64,000 nt of DNA from Azotosporobacter soli. Its GTDB lineage: Bacteria; Bacillota; Negativicutes; SG130. The DNA is taken from NCBI RefSeq assembly GCF_030542965.1, contig NZ_JAUAOA010000020.1:1-64000 (forward strand). Direction: 5' to 3'. Made by a program: the position numbers and the translations under genes. Position 1 is the first letter of the stretch. The number at the start of each line of letters is the position of its first letter. Positions 24,968 through 33,854 of this stretch are shown in pieces. The notes under the pieces were generated by a model. That model worked only from the letters and a program-made list of their open reading frames with translations. It had not been told where the DNA came from and ran no database searches.

Positions 24968-26542
24968 ATGCAAAAACTGAAAAAAACACTCCTTGCGCTT
25001 TGTCTTGTCGCCGTCTGTCTGACCTTTTGGACAGCGGCCGCGACGGCCGAGGAAAATGGCGACCAAGTCGAACTGCAAATCGTGAGCGTCAATGATTTTC
25101 ACGGCGCGCTGATTGAAAACGGAAAAAATCCCGGCGCGGCAAAACTGGCCGCTTATTTGAAAGCGTTGCGCGCCAAGAATCCGGACGGGACGCTGCTGCT
25201 GAGCGGCGGCGACATGTTTCAGGGCAGCGTGGAGTCGAATCTGCTCTACGGCAAGCCAGTCGTCGAATTCATGAACGAGGTTGCGTTCGATGCGATGGCT
25301 TTCGGCAACCACGAATTCGACTGGGGCATTGAACGCTTAGAGCAGCGGATCGCACAGGCGAATTTCCCTTATCTTGGCGCCAATATCCTGCTGAAAGACA
25401 GCGCTAAAGCGGCGCCGTTCGCCAAAGACTATCAGATGCTCGAACGCAAGGGCGTCCACATCGCGGTCATCGGCCTTGCGACGCCGCAGACTGCCTATAT
25501 GACGAATCCGAAAGCGGTCGGCGCGTATCAGTTCGCCGATCCGGTGGAGCGCGCGAAGGCACTGCTGCCGCAGCTCAAGGCGAAGGGGGCGGATCTGGTC
25601 GTTGTCGTCTCCCATCTCGGCAGCTATCAGGATAAGGAAAGTCGTCTCATCAGCGATGACGCCGCACGCTTGGCGGCGGGCGTGCCGAGTTTGAACGCAA
25701 TCGTATCCGGGCATACGCATCAGACGATCTTTGGCAAGGTCGGTGAAGTGCCGATCGTGCAGGCCTATTATTTCGGCCGTGCGGTAGGTGAGATCGATCT
25801 GACCTATGATAAAAAAAGCAGACAGGTGACGGCCAGCGTTGCCAAGGTCAGCGCACTGAATCCGGCGGAACTGACAGCCGACCCGGCTGTAGCCGCGATC
25901 GTGGCGAAAGCCGAAGCGGAGGTCGCGCCGATCAAGCAGGTGGTGCTGGGAGAAACGCTAAGGGAATTGCATCATGAGCGCAGCGAGCAAAATGTCTCGC
26001 TCCTCGGGCAATGGAGCAGCGACGTGCTGCGCGAAGCCGCCAAGGCGGACATCGCCTTTCAAAACGGCGGCGGTATCCGTACCAGCATTCCGGCCGGACT
26101 GATCAAGATGGGCAATCTGTATGAAATCATGCCGTTCGACAATACGCTCTTCACCGTCGATCTGACCGGCGAGCAGGTCATGCAGGTCCTGCAGTACGGC
26201 ATTCATAACAGTAAGATCGGCATGTTGCAATATGCCGGACTCAAGGTGCAATACGACGCCAGTCTGCCGCCAGGGGAACGGATCGTCGCGGTGACGACGC
26301 TTGACGGACAGGCGCTCGATAAGAAGCGCGGCTATCGCGTCGCGACGAATGACTTCATGGCGCTCGGCGGTGACGGCTACAGCATGTTCAAAGAAGGCAA
26401 GAACCTAAAAGACAGCAACATACCGCTGCGCGATATCCTGGTGGAAAAGATCAAAGCGCTTAAGGTCATCGACTTCAGCGGCGATGATCGTCTCATCGAA
26501 ATCCGAAGCGAAGCCGTCGGCCGACTTCCGGCAGCGGCATAA
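24968..26542 (+). CDS. Secreted 5'-nucleotidase/UshA-family phosphoesterase
   Basis: A Sec signal peptide (about residues 1-28) is followed by the calcineurin-like metallophosphatase domain (VNDFHGAL, SGGDMFQGS, GNHEFDWG, VSGHTHQT) and the C-terminal nucleotide-binding domain (NGGGIRTSIPAG, PFDNTLFTVDLTG, NDFMALGGDGYSMF). The enzyme should dephosphorylate nucleotides outside the membrane. ATG 24968 follows GGGAGG. A second family member, at 30881-32641, has a Tat signal instead. Confidence 0.9.
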   Translation: MQKLKKTLLALCLVAVCLTFWTAAATAEENGDQVELQIVSVNDFHGALIENGKNPGAAKLAAYLKALRAKNPDGTLLLSGGDMFQGSVESNLLYGKPVVEFMNEVAFDAMAFGNHEFDWGIERLEQRIAQANFPYLGANILLKDSAKAAPFAKDYQMLERKGVHIAVIGLATPQTAYMTNPKAVGAYQFADPVERAKALLPQLKAKGADLVVVVSHLGSYQDKESRLISDDAARLAAGVPSLNAIVSGHTHQTIFGKVGEVPIVQAYYFGRAVGEIDLTYDKKSRQVTASVAKVSALNPAELTADPAVAAIVAKAEAEVAPIKQVVLGETLRELHHERSEQNVSLLGQWSSDVLREAAKADIAFQNGGGIRTSIPAGLIKMGNLYEIMPFDNTLFTVDLTGEQVMQVLQYGIHNSKIGMLQYAGLKVQYDASLPPGERIVAVTTLDGQALDKKRGYRVATNDFMALGGDGYSMFKEGKNLKDSNIPLRDILVEKIKALKVIDFSGDDRLIEIRSEAVGRLPAAA

Positions 26543-26545
26543 AGA

Positions 26546-26597
26546 GAAGGGTCTGTTGCAAAATGAGAGTAAAATCTTATTTTGCAACAGACCCTTC
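26546..26597. terminator. Bidirectional terminator, nucleotidase/MFS
   Basis: A long stem (GAAGGGTCTGTTGCAAAA with its complement) lies between the converging genes. Confidence 0.85.
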
Positions 26598-26627
26598 TTG
26601 TTATTCAGATTGATGAGCGAAAAAATC

Positions 26628-27854
26628 TTAGCTCTCTACCGATAAGGGTGAAGAGGCCTGGATGGCCGCGCTTTTTTCCTGGCGCAGCAGGAAAAAGCTG
26701 ACCGCAAAGGCGAGGCTGAGTACGAAAGCGGCCAGGAAAATCACGCCGGGCCAGTTCCAACGGTGCAGGAAAAAGCCGCCTGCGCCGCCGATCACGCTGG
26801 CGCCGAGATAATAGAAGAGAAGATAGAGTGACGAGGCTTGCGCCTTGTCCTGCGCGGCGCATTTGCCGATCCAGCTGCTCACCACCGAATGGCTGGCGAA
26901 GAAGCCGAACGTGAAAACGGCCAGCCCGGTCAGTTTTAAAAAGAGCGGAGACAAGAGCGTGGCGAGCGCGCCGACCAGCATGATCGAAAGAGAACGGCAA
27001 AGGATACGCGAATGCCCGAGCTGATCGGCTTGGCGTCCCATGTAGGTGGAACTGAACGTGCCGACCAGATAAAGAAAGAACAGCGCGCCGATCGCGGTCT
27101 GACTGAGACTATAAGGCGGCGCCAGGAGCGGGTAACCGATGTAATTGTATAACGTGACAAAGCTGCCCATGATTGCAAAGCCGATCGCATATAGCGAGAG
27201 CAGGACCCGGTTTTGCAAGAGACGCAGCAGCGCCAGTGCCAGTTGACGCGGCGGTTTCGGCGACGCTTGGAAGCGCTGCGAGTTCGGCAGCGCCAGCCAA
27301 AAACCGAGGCTGGCTAAAAGCGTCAAAAGACCGAGTGAACCGAGCGCCAGTTGCCAGGAGAAATGATCGGTGATCGCGCTGACGGCCAGACGTCCGGCCA
27401 GTCCGCCGATCGAAGTGCCGCTGACGTAAATGCCCATGACGAGGCCGGTGATGCTTGGATCGAATTCCTCGTTGACATAGGCCATGGCGATCGAGGGAAA
27501 GCCGGCCAGCAGGACGCCCTGCAGCGCCCGGAAGAATAAGAGGTGGTTGAAGTCGTTGACAAAGGCGCTGGCCAGCGTCAAGAGCGAAGCGCCGCCGAGC
27601 GCGATCGCCATCGTGCGTTTGCGCCCGATCCGGTCGGACAATCCTGCCACGAGCAGCATCGAGAGAGCCATCGCCCCGGTCGGCAGCGACACGGATAAGC
27701 TGGCCCAAGAGGGAGACAACTGAAACTCGCGCGAGAATACCGGCAACAGCGGCTGCGTACAATAAAGCACGGCGAAACTGACCAGGCTGCCGGCGAAGAG
27801 CGCGGCAATCGCCCGGTAATAAGCGCGACTATCTTTAAGAATGTAAGCTTGCAT
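26628..27854 (-). CDS. MFS transporter (YnfM/AraJ type)
   Basis: The protein of about 408 residues has twelve membrane segments and the MFS loop motif GLSDRIGRKRTMAI after helix two. The family exports drugs or small metabolites; the substrate is unknown. It is divergent from a LysR regulator that probably controls it. ATG 27854 follows AAAGGACC; a GTG three codons upstream touches that site. Confidence 0.9.
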   Translation of the reverse strand: MQAYILKDSRAYYRAIAALFAGSLVSFAVLYCTQPLLPVFSREFQLSPSWASLSVSLPTGAMALSMLLVAGLSDRIGRKRTMAIALGGASLLTLASAFVNDFNHLLFFRALQGVLLAGFPSIAMAYVNEEFDPSITGLVMGIYVSGTSIGGLAGRLAVSAITDHFSWQLALGSLGLLTLLASLGFWLALPNSQRFQASPKPPRQLALALLRLLQNRVLLSLYAIGFAIMGSFVTLYNYIGYPLLAPPYSLSQTAIGALFFLYLVGTFSSTYMGRQADQLGHSRILCRSLSIMLVGALATLLSPLFLKLTGLAVFTFGFFASHSVVSSWIGKCAAQDKAQASSLYLLFYYLGASVIGGAGGFFLHRWNWPGVIFLAAFVLSLAFAVSFFLLRQEKSAAIQASSPLSVES

Positions 27855-27929
27855 AAAAAACACGGTCCTTTCACGCGGGTTATCCTTTTTCTTCTATCAT
27901 AATAGGGAATAGTTCATGCGTCCAATGCA

Positions 27930-27958
27930 TTGTTTACATTGAAATGATGCGTTATGAT
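27930..27958 (+). promoter_or_regulatory. Promoter of the MFS-linked lysR gene
   Basis: TTGTTT (27930-27935) and TATGAT (27953-27958) are spaced 17 bp apart. Confidence 0.55.
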
Positions 27959-27978
27959 TATATAAAGGTGGTGAGCGA

Positions 27979-28869
27979 ATGCAGTGGAGTCAATTTCAAC
28001 AGTTCAAGACGGTTGCCAGACTGGAGAACATCACGCAAGCCGCGCTGGAACTGTCCGTTTCACAACCGGCGCTGAGCCGCTCAATGGCAAAGCTGGAAGA
28101 AGAGCTTGGCTTCGCCTTGTTTGAACGCGGCGGCAAGCGGATCAAACTAAGCGTTTGCGGCAGGATGTTCCTGCAGTATATCGAGCGGGCGATGCTTGAA
28201 ATCGAGCAGGGGCGGGAATCGATCCGCGAGTACATCGACCCGGAACAGGGGACAGTCGCGCTCGCTTTTTTGCACTCGCTGGGAACGAACTTCGTGCCCA
28301 GTCTGGTTGGACGTTTTCGCAAGCTGCACCCTAAGGTGCAGTTCAAACTCTACCAAAACGGCACGGCGGCGTTGGTCAAACAGTTGCTCGGCGGTGAGAT
28401 CGACCTATGCCTCTGCGCGGCGGTGGAAGAAGAAGGCATTGAATGGACGCCGCTCTTTAAGGAAGAACTGTTCATTGCCGTGCCGGCTGCGCATCCATTG
28501 GCGAAGTGCGCCAGCATCCGCCTCTGCGACATCGCGGAAGAACCGCTGATCACCTTTAAAGAACATTACGGCTTGCGGATCTTAAGCGACGCACTGCTGC
28601 GCAGCGCGAACATCGCCCCGGAAATCAAATTTGAAGGCGAAGAAATCATGACGGTCGCCGGTTTGGTCGAAGCGGGCTTGGGCGTGGCGATGATTCCGCA
28701 TATTCATGGTCTCGAGCAAATGAAAATCGTCTTCCTGCCGATTGTCGAACCGGTCTGTTTCCGTACGATCGGCCTGGCGTGGCAACCGGGACGTTATATT
28801 TCACCCGCAGTCAAACAGTTCAAAGACTTCATCCTGCAGGAAGAGAAAAAGCAGCACAGCCTGAATTGA
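27979..28869 (+). CDS. LysR-family regulator of the divergent MFS gene
   Basis: The 296-residue protein shows the winged helix (WSQFQQFKTVARLENITQAALELSVSQPALSRSMAKLEEE, with the recognition helix in SQPALSRS) and the effector domain. It reads away from the MFS gene across a 125-bp shared region, the usual setting for a LysR-controlled exporter. AAAGGTGGTGAG precedes the ATG. Confidence 0.9.
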   Translation: MQWSQFQQFKTVARLENITQAALELSVSQPALSRSMAKLEEELGFALFERGGKRIKLSVCGRMFLQYIERAMLEIEQGRESIREYIDPEQGTVALAFLHSLGTNFVPSLVGRFRKLHPKVQFKLYQNGTAALVKQLLGGEIDLCLCAAVEEEGIEWTPLFKEELFIAVPAAHPLAKCASIRLCDIAEEPLITFKEHYGLRILSDALLRSANIAPEIKFEGEEIMTVAGLVEAGLGVAMIPHIHGLEQMKIVFLPIVEPVCFRTIGLAWQPGRYISPAVKQFKDFILQEEKKQHSLN

Positions 28870-28925
28870 AATCGCTTTGCCACGACCGCTGCAGGCGGAA
28901 AAAACAAAACGCCGACGGATTTTGA

Positions 28926-28954
28926 TTGACAAGGCGGGCGTATCTTGTGATAAT
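28926..28954 (+). promoter_or_regulatory. Promoter of tcdA
   Basis: A perfect TTGACA (28926-28931) and GATAAT (28949-28954) are spaced 17 bp apart. Confidence 0.75.
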
Positions 28955-28989
28955 GAATGCGCTTTACTATACTCATGGAGGATTTTACT

Positions 28990-29742
28990 ATGTTACATGC
29001 ATTTTCCCGCACGGAGCTGTTGATCGGCGAAGCGGGTTTAAAACGTTTGGCGGAAAGCACGGTGGCGGTGTTCGGCGTCGGCGGCGTCGGCAGTTTTGTC
29101 GTCGAAGCGCTGGCCAGAGCCGGCGTCGGACATCTGGTACTGGTCGATGACGACCTGATCTGTCTGACCAATCTGAACCGGCAGCTTCACGCGACGCGCG
29201 CCACGGTCGGTCAGGCCAAAGTGGAAGCGATGAAGGAGCGAATCCTTTCGATCAATCCGCAAGCGGTCGTAGAAACGCATAAAACCTTTTATTTGCCGGG
29301 GCAGGGCGATGCGCTGATCCGCGCCGACTATGACTATATTGTCGATGCGATCGATACGGTGACGGCCAAGATCGACATTATCATGCAGGCGGAGGAAAAA
29401 GGCATTCCGGTGATCAGCGCGATGGGCGCGGGCAATAAGCTCGATCCCGGCCAGCTGCGCGTCACCGATCTGTACAAGACGAAGACATGCCCGCTGGCTA
29501 AGGTGATGCGCAAGGAGCTGCGCGCGCGCGGCATCAAGGCATTAAAAGTCGTCTATTCCGAGGAGATCCCCCTGAAACCGCAGGGACCGGGCGCTAATTG
29601 TGACGGGCAGTGCGTCTGCCCGGAAGGTTCCGATCGCCATTGTCTGACGAAACGTCAGGTGCCCGGCAGCATTTCGTTTGTCCCGGCGACATCCGGCTTA
29701 TTGATCGCCGGTGTTGTGGTACGCGATTTGTTAGAGAAATAA
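28990..29742 (+). CDS. tcdA: tRNA threonylcarbamoyladenosine dehydratase
   Basis: TcdA (CsdL/YgdL) uses ATP to cyclise t6A at position 37 of ANN-decoding tRNAs. The 250-residue E1-like protein has the nucleotide-binding GVGGVGSFVVEALARAGVG, the LVDDDLICLTNLNRQ segment, and a cysteine-rich region CDGQCVCPEGSDRHC near the C-terminus. ATG 28990 follows GGAGG. Single gene with its own promoter and terminator. Confidence 0.92.
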   Translation: MLHAFSRTELLIGEAGLKRLAESTVAVFGVGGVGSFVVEALARAGVGHLVLVDDDLICLTNLNRQLHATRATVGQAKVEAMKERILSINPQAVVETHKTFYLPGQGDALIRADYDYIVDAIDTVTAKIDIIMQAEEKGIPVISAMGAGNKLDPGQLRVTDLYKTKTCPLAKVMRKELRARGIKALKVVYSEEIPLKPQGPGANCDGQCVCPEGSDRHCLTKRQVPGSISFVPATSGLLIAGVVVRDLLEK

Positions 29743-29743
29743 T

Positions 29744-29784
29744 AAAAAGAAGCCGACTTTCATGCGAAAGTCGGCCTCTTTTTA
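29744..29784. terminator. Bidirectional terminator, tcdA/amidase
   Basis: GCCGACTTTC and GAAAGTCGGC pair around ATGC, with A- and T-runs on either side. Confidence 0.9.
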
Positions 29785-30861
29785 TGGTTTTTTATTCAAT
29801 TTGGCGGCCTGCATGAAGAAACTCTGTAAACCGTTGACGATGCCCTGCGCCGCTTTCTGTTGGAAAGCCGGATCGCTCAATTGCTTTTCTTCATTGGGGT
29901 TGGAGATAAAGCCGAGTTCGATCAGCGCCGCGGGCATTCGCGTCCGTTTCAGCACGAAGAAGTTGGCGCTGGAAATACCGCGGTCGTCGAGTCCTCCGGC
30001 CGCTGCGGTCGAATTTTGCAGCGTTTGCGCCAGCAATTTGTCGTAGGGCGATTTTTCAAAATAAAAGGTTCCGGTGCCGCCGACGGAAGGATCGGAAAAT
30101 GAGTCGGCATGAATGTCGACGAAGAGGTCGGATAAGTTACGGTTGCCGATCGCGGCGCGTGCGCCGAGTTCATCGGGTGCGCTGGCGTTAACGGCAAAGA
30201 CGTCTTTATCGCTCTGGCGCGTCAGGATGACTTTCGCGCCGCTTTTTTCCAGCAGGCTTTTGACCTGCAGTGCGACCGCGAGCGTCACGTTCTTTTCCAG
30301 CGTTTTGCCGGGGCCGACCGCGCCGGGATCGCTGCCGCCGTGGCCGGGATCGAGCGTGATCGTCTTGCCTTTTAAGCCCGGCGTAAAGACAAGCGGCAAC
30401 GGCAGGAGAGGTTTGGTGATCGTCAACACGATCTGGCCGGGTTTTTCCGCACCCGGCGGCTGGTTCGTCAGGCGGTAGTCTGCGGCCGTGATGCCTTTGA
30501 CTAGTTGCAGCGTCAGTACGGTCGTCGACGCAGTCGGCGTCGTCAAAGAGATCGCTTTGGCGATTTTTCCGTCGGCTGTCAATCGTTTGGCTAACTTGGC
30601 CCCGCTGCTGCCGCTGATCGTCAGCTGCAGACGCGTCGGCTGCGGCAAAGTTGCGCTGACCTGAACCGGACCGTTGGCGTCGAGCGTCAGTTGCAGCGCA
30701 TTTTCGCCGCTGGCGATGTCAAGCGGCGCCGTAAGGCGAAGATTTGTCAGCTGCATCGGTACCGGAGGCGTTTTTGAGCTAGGCATGCCTGCCTGGACAG
30801 ACGGCGCATAGAGCAGGCAGAGAGCGAAAAGTAAGAAAAAAAGTAGCTTTTGCAAATGCAT
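29782..30861 (-). CDS. N-acetylmuramoyl-L-alanine amidase (Amidase_3)
   Basis: The 359-residue protein has a signal peptide (residues 1-24), a beta-rich AMIN-like region (about 35-150) and a C-terminal zinc amidase domain with TLDPGHGGSDPGAVG (His ligand), EKNVTLAVALQVK (Glu), FVDIHADSF (His) and ALIELGFISN (catalytic Glu). It cleaves the link between glycan and peptide in murein. The Tat-exported nucleotidase ends 20 bp upstream on the same strand, so they probably share a transcript. Confidence 0.92.
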   Translation of the reverse strand: MHLQKLLFFLLFALCLLYAPSVQAGMPSSKTPPVPMQLTNLRLTAPLDIASGENALQLTLDANGPVQVSATLPQPTRLQLTISGSSGAKLAKRLTADGKIAKAISLTTPTASTTVLTLQLVKGITAADYRLTNQPPGAEKPGQIVLTITKPLLPLPLVFTPGLKGKTITLDPGHGGSDPGAVGPGKTLEKNVTLAVALQVKSLLEKSGAKVILTRQSDKDVFAVNASAPDELGARAAIGNRNLSDLFVDIHADSFSDPSVGGTGTFYFEKSPYDKLLAQTLQNSTAAAGGLDDRGISSANFFVLKRTRMPAALIELGFISNPNEEKQLSDPAFQQKAAQGIVNGLQSFFMQAAKLNKKP

Positions 30862-30880
30862 GACCTCCTATGCGTACGGA

Positions 30881-32641
30881 TCATTGACCGGTGGTCAAAT
30901 GCCAATTGTCGTAGATGACGGGAGCCAGCGTCTGCTGCTCTTTGATGTAATTGATGATCAGATTGCGCAGCTGTCCCTGGTCGCCGAAATTTTTCTGCGA
31001 ATCGAAGAGGACGGTCGGACGGTGCGTCGCGTCAAAACCCAAGGCAGCCATGTAACCGCCGCCGCCGTTATAGCGGTAGTTGTTCAGCGCCAGAGTGAAC
31101 GTATCGCTGTCGCTGACAGGCGCGCCGTTAAAGGTCAGCGCCTGAAGGCGTTCTCCTTCCGGCAGGCTGAGATCGAAGGTGTAATCCACTCCCTGAATCA
31201 TATCATAGTTATAATCGCGCATACCATGATTATTCGTGCTGATCGCGCTGTCGCCGGGCTGCACTTGTTTGTAGAACGTCGCGGCGTGTTCCAAGTAGCG
31301 GCGCAGCTGAGCGCCGCTGATTTGAATGGTGTAGAGATAGTTTTCGTAAATGTAGAGCGCGTAGATGTTTTGCAGGCGGATGTCGCCGCGCGTGATGCGC
31401 GCTTCCGGATTGAACGTGGCGGCGGCGCTGAGCTGCGCGTGGCCGACCTGGCGCTGGATCCGATTGATGAGCGAAACGAGCGCGGTGTCCTGCAGCGTGC
31501 CGTTGACCGCGTCGAAGTCGCCGCTGGCTTTGGCGATCGTCGTGTTGAGATAGGCGACCGTAGCGTCATGATAGGGTTTGGCCAGCTGAAGGATTTCTTC
31601 ATCTTCAACGACGTCCTTTGTCGGACGGTTTGCCGTCTGAATGCTGCTGATCTGCCAACGTCCATCCTGCCAAACCACGCCGAATTCCGCCGTGCCGAGA
31701 AATTTGCCCCAACAGTTCGGTTCCAGCACAGGTTTGTTTTTGATGAGTGAACGGTCATAAACGACATTGCGGTTGGCATCGCGGACCGGGTTGTCATTAT
31801 CGAGCGTCTGGTGCTTATGTCCGGCGATGATTAAGCTGACTTCCGGACAGGCGGCTGCCAGTGCGGCAATCTGATTTTCGTTGCTGAAACTTTCTTCGCC
31901 GCTGATTTCGACGCCGGAGTGACTGGAAAGAATAATCAGATCGGTCTTGTCCTTGATCTCGGCTACGTAGCGGCGTGCCGCGGCAATCTGGTCTTCAAAG
32001 GCCAGACCGGAAAAATTGGCCGGATTCTCCCAGTTTGGAACGGCAGAAGTCGTCAGCCCAATCAATCCGACGCGCAGCGGTCGTCCGGCGACAGTGAACT
32101 GTTTGATGATGTAAGGCTTGAGTCTCGACCAGCAGCGGCCTGTCTTTGCATCGAGCGTGTTGGCCGAAAGGAGCGGGCAGGCCGAACCGGCGATCACTTT
32201 TTCCAAGAAAGCCCGTCCGTAGTTGAACTCGTGGTTGCCTAAGACGACCGCATCATAATGCATCGCGTTAAAGGCTTGGAACATCGGGTGAACCTGCCAG
32301 CTTTTGTCGACCGAACTGTAATAGGTGTCGAGCGGTGTGCCCTGCAGGATATCGCCATTGTCGATCAGGAGGCAATTCGGATTGGCCAAGCGTTCCTCTT
32401 TGACCAGTGTGCTGATTTTGGCTAGACCGAGTTCGGCCGCTTTGGCGGTGAAATAGTCCCACCCGACAAGATTGCCGTGCAGATCGGAGGTGACGAGAAG
32501 CTTGATCTTGTCGTCTGCCGCCTGCGCAAAAGAGGACGTGAGATGCGGCGCGAAAAACAGGACGCCGGCAGCGGTTGCACAAGAACGGAGAAATTGACGC
32601 CGCGATACGGCCGCCGTTAGTGAAAAGCGAGATTTTTTCAT
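30881..32641 (-). CDS. Tat-exported 5'-nucleotidase/2',3'-cyclic phosphodiesterase family enzyme
   Basis: The N-terminus carries a twin-arginine signal (SRRQFLRS, then a hydrophobic stretch). The metallophosphatase domain shows TSDLHGNLVGW, NGDILQGTP, GNHEFNYG and IAGHKHQT; the C-terminal domain has the family RGDIRLQNIYALYIYENYL segment and NNYRYNGGGGY. The 586-residue protein should hydrolyse nucleotides outside the membrane. Export by Tat implies that it folds and takes up metal in the cytoplasm, unlike the Sec-exported relative at 24968. Confidence 0.88.
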   Translation of the reverse strand: MKKSRFSLTAAVSRRQFLRSCATAAGVLFFAPHLTSSFAQAADDKIKLLVTSDLHGNLVGWDYFTAKAAELGLAKISTLVKEERLANPNCLLIDNGDILQGTPLDTYYSSVDKSWQVHPMFQAFNAMHYDAVVLGNHEFNYGRAFLEKVIAGSACPLLSANTLDAKTGRCWSRLKPYIIKQFTVAGRPLRVGLIGLTTSAVPNWENPANFSGLAFEDQIAAARRYVAEIKDKTDLIILSSHSGVEISGEESFSNENQIAALAAACPEVSLIIAGHKHQTLDNDNPVRDANRNVVYDRSLIKNKPVLEPNCWGKFLGTAEFGVVWQDGRWQISSIQTANRPTKDVVEDEEILQLAKPYHDATVAYLNTTIAKASGDFDAVNGTLQDTALVSLINRIQRQVGHAQLSAAATFNPEARITRGDIRLQNIYALYIYENYLYTIQISGAQLRRYLEHAATFYKQVQPGDSAISTNNHGMRDYNYDMIQGVDYTFDLSLPEGERLQALTFNGAPVSDSDTFTLALNNYRYNGGGGYMAALGFDATHRPTVLFDSQKNFGDQGQLRNLIINYIKEQQTLAPVIYDNWHLTTGQ

Positions 32642-32679
32642 TTGAATCTCCTTTGTGCAGTGAAATGAATGTATTTACA

Positions 32680-32705
32680 AATTTCTCTATGTGAAGGGAG
32701 AAATT
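32680..32705. repeat. Inverted repeat upstream of the Tat nucleotidase
   Basis: AATTTCTC and GAGAAATT, 10 bp apart, lie about 40 bp before the gene start on the minus strand. They could be an operator or a leader hairpin. The rest of the gap to about 32900 is purine-rich on the plus strand; I see nothing else in it. Confidence 0.4.
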
Positions 32706-32912
32706 CCTGCTCTAGAGGAAGAAAAGAATGTGTTTGATCGAACTTACTTACAGTTTTAACGGGAAAATGGAAAAAAATGAAAATGGAGCGAAGGAAGGCG
32801 GAGGAAAGCAGAGGACGGCAAGGGAAGTCAACGGAGTTTGCAGATGATGTCAATCGGCGCGCGTTTACTCCAATCCCCGTCGGATAGCGAGCGATAGGGC
32901 GCGTTGCTTTGC

Positions 32913-33040
32913 CTGAGCGAGCTGCGATACAATAAAGGCAGAAAGTGTCTGCGCCGGATCTTCGCTCCTATTGAGCGGGAAAAACAAATTGCCGCGCGAC
33001 TTCCTGTAACAGGAAGAGCGGTAGTTCGGTTGCAGAGCAG
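32913..33040 (+). promoter_or_regulatory. Promoter and structured leader of the SMR pair
   Basis: TTGCTT and TACAAT (about 32931) are about 18 bp apart. The following leader can form three hairpins: GGCAGA/TCTGC, CGCTC/GAGCG, and a long one with TGCCGC/GCGGTA outside CTTCCTG/CAGGAAG. Such a leader fits RNA-level control, but it lacks the loop motifs of the guanidine riboswitches often found before SMR genes. Confidence 0.4.
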
Positions 33041-33046
33041 GTGTCT

Positions 33047-33463
33047 ATGTTCTATTGGTTCATGCTGTTTGTTTCGATTTTGGCCGAGATTATCGGAACG
33101 AGCAGCCTCAAGTACTCCGGCGTGAATGCCGGTATTTTTGATTATCTGTTTTTATTTGCGATGGTTGGCGCAGCTTATTTTTTTCTTGCGAAGGCGATAC
33201 AGGGAATGTCTTTAAGTCTGGCTTATGCGGTTTGGGAAGGCGTCGGCCTGATTACGATCGTTTTGATCGGCTGTCTGCTCTTTGACGAGACGCTTGAGCG
33301 AGAGAAAGTGCTGGCTTGTCTGGCGATTTTGGGCGGTATTGTTTTGCTGAATTTCGGGCGACGCAGAGAAGTTCCGAAAGGAGGACTGGCGAATGGACTT
33401 GGTATTTCTGGCTTCGGCCGTTTCGTTAGACGTGCTGGCCAATATTGTTTTAAAATATTCTGA
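33047..33463 (+). CDS. SMR-family transporter subunit 1 (MdtJ/EbrA-like)
   Basis: Four membrane helices and the SMR glutamate (ILAEIIGTSSLK) identify a small multidrug resistance protein. The conserved AYAVWEGVGLITIVLIG follows. The second SMR gene overlaps it out of frame by 71 bp, so the last 24 residues of this 138-residue protein are encoded in overlap and extend past the usual family length. Paired SMR proteins form heterodimers that export polyamines or cationic compounds. ATG 33047 is chosen; GTG 33041 is also possible. Confidence 0.85.
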   Translation: MFYWFMLFVSILAEIIGTSSLKYSGVNAGIFDYLFLFAMVGAAYFFLAKAIQGMSLSLAYAVWEGVGLITIVLIGCLLFDETLEREKVLACLAILGGIVLLNFGRRREVPKGGLANGLGISGFGRFVRRAGQYCFKIF

Positions 33464-33707
33464 TGGCTTTCGGCGCAAGGGTCTTGGCTTTTTAGCGCTG
33501 GCTTGCATTATGGCCGCCTTTGCCTGCCTGGCGCAGGCGGTGCAGACGATTGAACTGAGTGTGGCTTACGCTCTTTGGGGGGCGGCGGGGCTTTGTCTCA
33601 CTGCGGCGACGGACTTTATTTTGTTTGGCCAGCGTTTGAACCTTGTCGGCTGGCTGGGGCTTGGCCTGATGATATGGGGAATTGTGATTCTACATCGATT
33701 GAACTGA
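33393..33707 (+). CDS. SMR-family transporter subunit 2 (MdtI-like)
   Basis: The 104-residue partner has four membrane helices and the AYALWGAAGLCLTAATDFILFGQRL segment. In place of the usual helix-1 glutamate it has Asp (SLDVLANIVLKYS), a feature seen in some heterodimeric SMR subunits. It is preceded by an AAAGGAGG site inside the end of the first gene. A terminator follows. Confidence 0.87.
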   Translation: MDLVFLASAVSLDVLANIVLKYSDGFRRKGLGFLALACIMAAFACLAQAVQTIELSVAYALWGAAGLCLTAATDFILFGQRLNLVGWLGLGLMIWGIVILHRLN

Positions 33708-33751
33708 AGAAGCGCCTGTCGGACATGCTTGGTTGTTCGACAGGCGCTTTT
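33708..33751 (+). terminator. Terminator of the SMR pair
   Basis: AAGCGCCTGTCG pairs with CGACAGGCGCTT, followed by T residues. Confidence 0.85.
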
Positions 33752-33854
33752 ACAATGTAGAGAACCGTCTAAACTTGACGCTGGCAGAGGTATCTGGTAG
33801 CATAGTCTTTGTTTCATAACGCAAGATTGAATGGGTAGATGGGAAGGCGATCGC

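Noticed and set aside
32950-33046. Guanidine (mini-ykkC) riboswitch before the SMR genes
   Set aside because: Hairpins are present, but their loops are CTATT and TAA, not the ACGR loops required.
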